This document shows, piece by piece, positions 60,445 through 64,000 of a DNA stretch of 64,000 bases (position 1 is the first letter of the stretch; each line of letters opens with the position of its first letter). The stretch lies in NCBI GenBank assembly GCA_021018815.1, contig JAITYX010000012.1, forward strand, positions 5,133,001 to 5,197,000, in the 5' to 3' direction. The position numbers and the translations under genes are program-made. This DNA is from Talinum fruticosum (lineage: Eukaryota; Streptophyta; Magnoliopsida; Caryophyllales; Talinaceae). The notes below the pieces were generated by a model. That model did no database searches. It saw only the letters and a program-made list of their open reading frames with translations, and was not told the origin of the DNA.

Positions 60445-61464
60445 TAAAAGGCAATCCATACTTAAGATAGAAACTTGTTAGTGTGAAACATGAGTTTTCA
60501 TTTTCAATGATCAGAACTTATTAGAGCAAAGAATGATGAATGAGAGGCATTCCATACTTATAAAATGCATTTCGAGATCATATCATCACTCGTAATAGTT
60601 ATGTGGATAATAAATCAAAACAAAGAAATAAACAGATTGTATCGGAGTCGGAAAAGCAAATGAATTATATAACTCGAAACAATTATGTTAAAAAAATCAT
60701 TCATTGCTCGAAAAGAGGGTGAGCTCCCCTAAACAAAACATCGGATTTTCTAGATTTTCTCCGCCTAGCATTTCATCAAAAAGAAGGGAAGAAAATAACA
60801 ATCTAGTACAACGGATGTTGGACAAGAAATGAAAAAATAGACTAAGAGGAGGGGGCTTGTTGTCGGGAGGAGGAGGGACAGGCAGTGCGCCTACGCTAAT
60901 AAGCTTGTGAGGAGGTGGATGATCGCGGCGGCGCAGCACGGGGATGTCCGGAAGTTGCTCCGTCCTGGTTCTTTGAGACAGGGACATATCTTCCTTAGGC
61001 TTGTCCTCCTGAAAGACAGTAGAGGATGATGCTTCGACCCAGCAGCTTTGGACTCGACCAACGTCCCCAACTTCTTTTGACCCACTCGGATCGTGATCTC
61101 GTGGAGATCAATTCCGGTCCAGGATCTATCGCACCTTAGCCCTTAGGTGGGGCAGCCTCTTCTTTTCTTTCTCCTCTTCCTTCTCCTCTTCCTCCTCCTC
61201 TTCAAGCTGAGCTACTCCTTCTTCAACCGCTGGTTCAAGCATCATCTTCTACCTCAGCAAAGGTAGACTTGGCTGGCTGGTGGATTCCTTAGAAGTATCT
61301 CGAAGTTTCGAGTCATGAGCAACCTTGGACCTGCGTTCTTGGAAAAGTTAGAGCTGCTCCCGTTACTCATTGATGATGGCCTTGAACTCAACTATCATTA
61401 ACGATTTGAAAGCTCGGTATCACGAAATCAACTGAACAAATGATTATTAACGATTTGAAAGCAC
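60445..61464 (-). pseudogene. SIRE-5 extra 3' ORF remnant
   Basis: Aligns with the C-terminal part of the SIRE-3 extra ORF: the block near 60885-60960 matches SIRE-3 36770-36830, and the CTTCTTTTCTTTCTCC-type run at 61155-61210 encodes the same acidic Glu/Lys tract on the minus strand. The N-terminal part with the transposon-protein-like motif is deleted. A 17-bp direct repeat ATTAACGATTTGAAAGC at 61397-61413 and 61446-61462 marks the deletion junction. Confidence 0.6.
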
Positions 61465-62155
61465 TTAACACATAATCATGCAATCAGATTATCATAAAGC
61501 GAGTACATAATTATGCATTTAACATTCCAAGTTCGTGCCTAATAAAGCGTAACCGATCTTCACTAAGAGGCTTAGTAAAAATATCAGCTAATTGAAGATT
61601 AGTAGGAATGAATTTAAGTTCGATATCACCTTTCTCAGAATGGTCTCTTAAGAAATGATACCGACCTTAATATGTTTTGTTTTTGAGTGCTGAACCGGAT
61701 TTTTGGTGATGTTGATTGCACTTTGGTTATCACACTTGATTGGAACTTATTTGAAAGAAAGTCTAAGATCTCTCAAGTGTTGCTTCATCCATAAAATCCG
61801 GGCACAGACATGCTCCGGCTACAACATATTCAGCTTCGGCAGTTGATAGAGTTACTGAGTTTTGCTTCTTTGAGTGGCGAGGATATTAAGGATTGACCCG
61901 AAATTGGCACACTCTGAAGTGCTCTTTCTATCAACTTTGTATCCAGTGTAATCCGCATCCGAGTATCCAGTGAGAGTCGGTTCCGAGTCTCTTGAGTACC
62001 ATAGACCTAAGTTCCGAGTCCCTGCAAGATATCTCGAATATTCTCTTCACCGCAGTGAGATGTGATTCGTTTGGATTAGCTTGGAATCTTGCGCATAAAC
62101 ATACACTCGAACATTATATATGGCCGGCTGGAAGTAAGATATAACAAAGATCCAA
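61465..62155 (-). pseudogene. SIRE-5 RNase H
   Basis: Minus strand, colinear with SIRE-3 38890-39560. The region near 61830-61860 reads SVTLSTAEAEYVVAG-like, the conserved catalytic Glu segment of copia RNase H; near 61940-61975 TGYSDADYTGYK-like sequence carries the DAD/DAE part. Frames are broken in places, but it is less damaged than in SIRE-3. Confidence 0.75.
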
Positions 62156-63010
62156 TCATGTCTCGATAGAGTTTCGATCTATTGCTTTACCTTTCTCGTC
62201 TGAGTCAAGTTTTATACTCCTGCTCATAGGTGTAGATGCGTGCTTTGCATCTTGGAGTTTGTACTTCTTCAGCAGCTCCTTGATATACTTTGATTGATGA
62301 ACATAGATTCCATCTTTGTCTTGTTTGATTTGTAAACCAAGGAAGAAATTGAGTTCTCCCATCATACTCATTTGAAATTCTCGACTCATTAACTCAAAAA
62401 ATTCTCGGCATAGAATTTCATTAGTAGCTCCAAAGATTATATCACCAACATAGATCTAAACAATAAGGAAATCTTTCCCCTTGGTTTTATAAAGAGAGTC
62501 TTGTCGATCCGACCCCTTCTAAAATCATTTTGAACCAGGAAATTGCTCGAGTCTTTCGTACTCAAGCTCTAGGAGCTTTGTTTAAGACCATAAAGAGCTT
62601 TTTGAAGTCCGAAAACATGATTTGGAAAATCCGAGTTTTCAAAACCAGGAGGTTGCTCGACAAAGACTTCCTCTTCAATAAAGCCATTGAGAAAGGCACA
62701 CTTAACATCCATTTGATATAATTTGATATTCATGCTAGATGCAAATGCCAACAGAATTCTAATGGTTTCAATTCGCAATAGGTGCAAAGGTTTCCCCACA
62801 ATCAATTCCTTCTTCTTGGTTGTAACCTTGAACCAGAAGTCTAGCCTTGTTTCGACTACCAACCCACCTTCATCCGGTTTGTTCTTGAATATCCATTTGG
62901 TTCCTATGACTGGGTGGTCGGAAGGTCGTTTGGTCGAGTCCGGACTTGGTTTCTTTCGAATTGATTGAGTTCCTCTTGCATGGCCTCTACCCATTCGGGT
63001 TCATTTAGGG
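62156..63010 (-). pseudogene. SIRE-5 reverse transcriptase
   Basis: Minus strand. The frame 62569-62994 reads [37 protein letters not shown], then ALYGLKQSS. The frame 62156-62389 reads FQMSMMGELNFFLGLQIKQ and GIYVHQSKYIKELLKKYKL, the C-terminal part. The catalytic box at 62441-62452 reads YVGD: the first Asp of YVDD is lost, which would inactivate polymerase activity. Frameshifts separate the pieces. Confidence 0.85.
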
Positions 63011-64000
63011 CCTCTAGTGCATTTTGGGTTCGGTTAATGAAATGAATGTAGTGAATGCACATAGATTCTGAAGAGAGGAACGAGTTCTTACCCCACTTGT
63101 TCATATCGGATAATATGTTTTCTAGTGGTCGACTAGAAGTGTACTTGAAAGCTTTACCTGTTCTCCGATTCGCCGATTTGTAGGCTGAACTCGCTTGATC
63201 TTCGAAACTTGTTCTGAGTGAACAGTTTGCTCTTCGGCATTCCGAGTGGAATCTTGAGTTGCCTCAATCTGAGTCGCTTCGTTCGAGTGACTTCATTTTG
63301 AGTCTGGTTGAGTTTGAGTCTTTGTAGACTCGGTTTCATCATCTTCTCTGTTGAGCTTCGATTTGAGTATGAAGACTCCCTTGGTTTTTCCTGTTCAAGC
63401 TCATAAAACACAACGTGGATGCTTTCTTCCACTTTGTTAGTTCTCTTATTGAAAATGCGATAAGCTTTACTATGAGAAGAATAACCCGGAAAAATACCGT
63501 CATCCGACCGAGCATCAAACTTGGTCGAGTGATCCTTACCATTATTGTGAACAAAACATTTGCATCCAAAAGGTTTGAAATAGGAAATATTTTCCCTTTG
63601 TAGAGCTCATAGGGTGTTTTCTTCAATATGGGTCCGATGAGGCATCTGTTCAAAGTGTAGTTGGTCGTGTTGACTACCTCAGCCTAGAAATAGTAAGGTA
63701 GATTGTGCTCAATCATCATTGTCCTTGATATTTCTTCAAGAGTTCTGTTCTTTCTCTCCACTACTCCACTTTGTTGAGGAGTTCTTGGTGTTGAGAAGTT
63801 GTGAGAGATTCCATTTTTGTCACAAAACACCGAGAATTCTAAGTAGTCGAACTCCATTCCATGGTCGGTTCGAATTCTCTAGATCCGAGTCCGAGACTCA
63901 ACTTGGATTTTTCTGCGAGCCTCGCTGAACTCTTTGAATGCTTCATTTTTGTGCTTAAGAAAACACACCCAGGTAAATCGTGAATAGTCATCAATAATAA
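63011..64000 (-). pseudogene. SIRE-5 integrase, partial
   Basis: Minus strand. The frame 63339-63653 reads TPYELYKGKIFPI (end of the core) and ELTKWKKASTLCFM; the frame 63154-63432 covers the Glu/Ser-rich linker. Toward 63720-63800 comes the NFSTPRTPQQSGVVERKNRT-like core segment with the catalytic Glu. The remaining core and zinc domain lie beyond the window edge. Confidence 0.8.

Larger units (their letters stand above)
58981..64000 (-). mobile_element. SIRE-5: 3' half, continuing beyond the window
   Basis: Minus-strand copy: 3' LTR, polypurine tract, remnant of the extra ORF, RNase H, RT, integrase, running off the right edge. It inserted into the 3' LTR of the Tat/Ogre-like element. Compared with SIRE-3 about 1.5 kb of the extra-ORF region is deleted near 61397. 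It lacks the solo LTR found in SIRE-3. Confidence 0.88.

Overview
The window looks like repeat-rich, gene-poor nuclear DNA of a flowering plant. I recognise no intact host gene. Nearly everything identifiable is a decayed, nested or recombined LTR retrotransposon. Other parts are a probable CACTA-type DNA transposon end, a mitochondria-like insert, and one striking block of inverted and tandem LTR-derived repeats. Reading frames are short and frameshifted throughout. I had no search tool, so family names rest on motifs read by eye.

Layout. 1-3.8 kb: decayed unassigned sequence, a CTG/CAG-rich repeat and a CACTA-like end. 3.8-11.1 kb: minus-strand Ty1/copia element of a SIRE/Maximus-like family (SIRE-1), with a plus-strand solo LTR of the same family inside it. 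11.1-12.2 kb: LTR end, primer-binding site and leader of a Tat/Ogre-like Ty3/gypsy element. 12.2-13.3 and 24.8-25.3 kb: the two halves of another copia element, split by the 13.3-24.8 kb array. That array has no coding sequence and consists of alternating inverted copies of the 3' part of a Tekay/Del-like LTR, organised as about 3-kb quasi-palindromic units repeated in tandem. 25.3-29.0 kb: unassigned AT-rich DNA, then mitochondria-like DNA with a cob fragment and half of a trnP. 29.0-34.8 kb: minus-strand Tat/Ogre-like LTR with PBS and leader on one side and polypurine tract plus antisense ORF on the other, carrying a SIRE solo LTR with a perfect ATTAC duplication.

34.8-48.8 kb: SIRE-3 (minus), with 3' LTR, extra 3' ORF, RNase H, RT, integrase, protease, gag and a stub of 5' LTR. 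It is split by a plus-strand SIRE solo LTR, itself split by a 3.14-kb Tekay-like solo LTR: three layers of insertion. 48.8-54.3 kb: SIRE-4 (gag and 5' LTR), fused to SIRE-3 at a 7-bp microhomology and holding a 2.17-kb Athila-like solo LTR. 54.3-59.0 kb: Tat/Ogre-like pol (plus), an antisense plant-mobile-domain-like ORF with its own TATA box, polypurine tract and LTR start. 59.0-64.0 kb: SIRE-5 (minus), running off the window.

The same few families insert into each other, collapse to solo LTRs and recombine. The best candidate for new biology is the palindromic LTR array: if transcribed, its kilobase-long inverted repeats would fold into long hairpin RNA, a known type of source for small RNAs that silence transposons. 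That role is inference.
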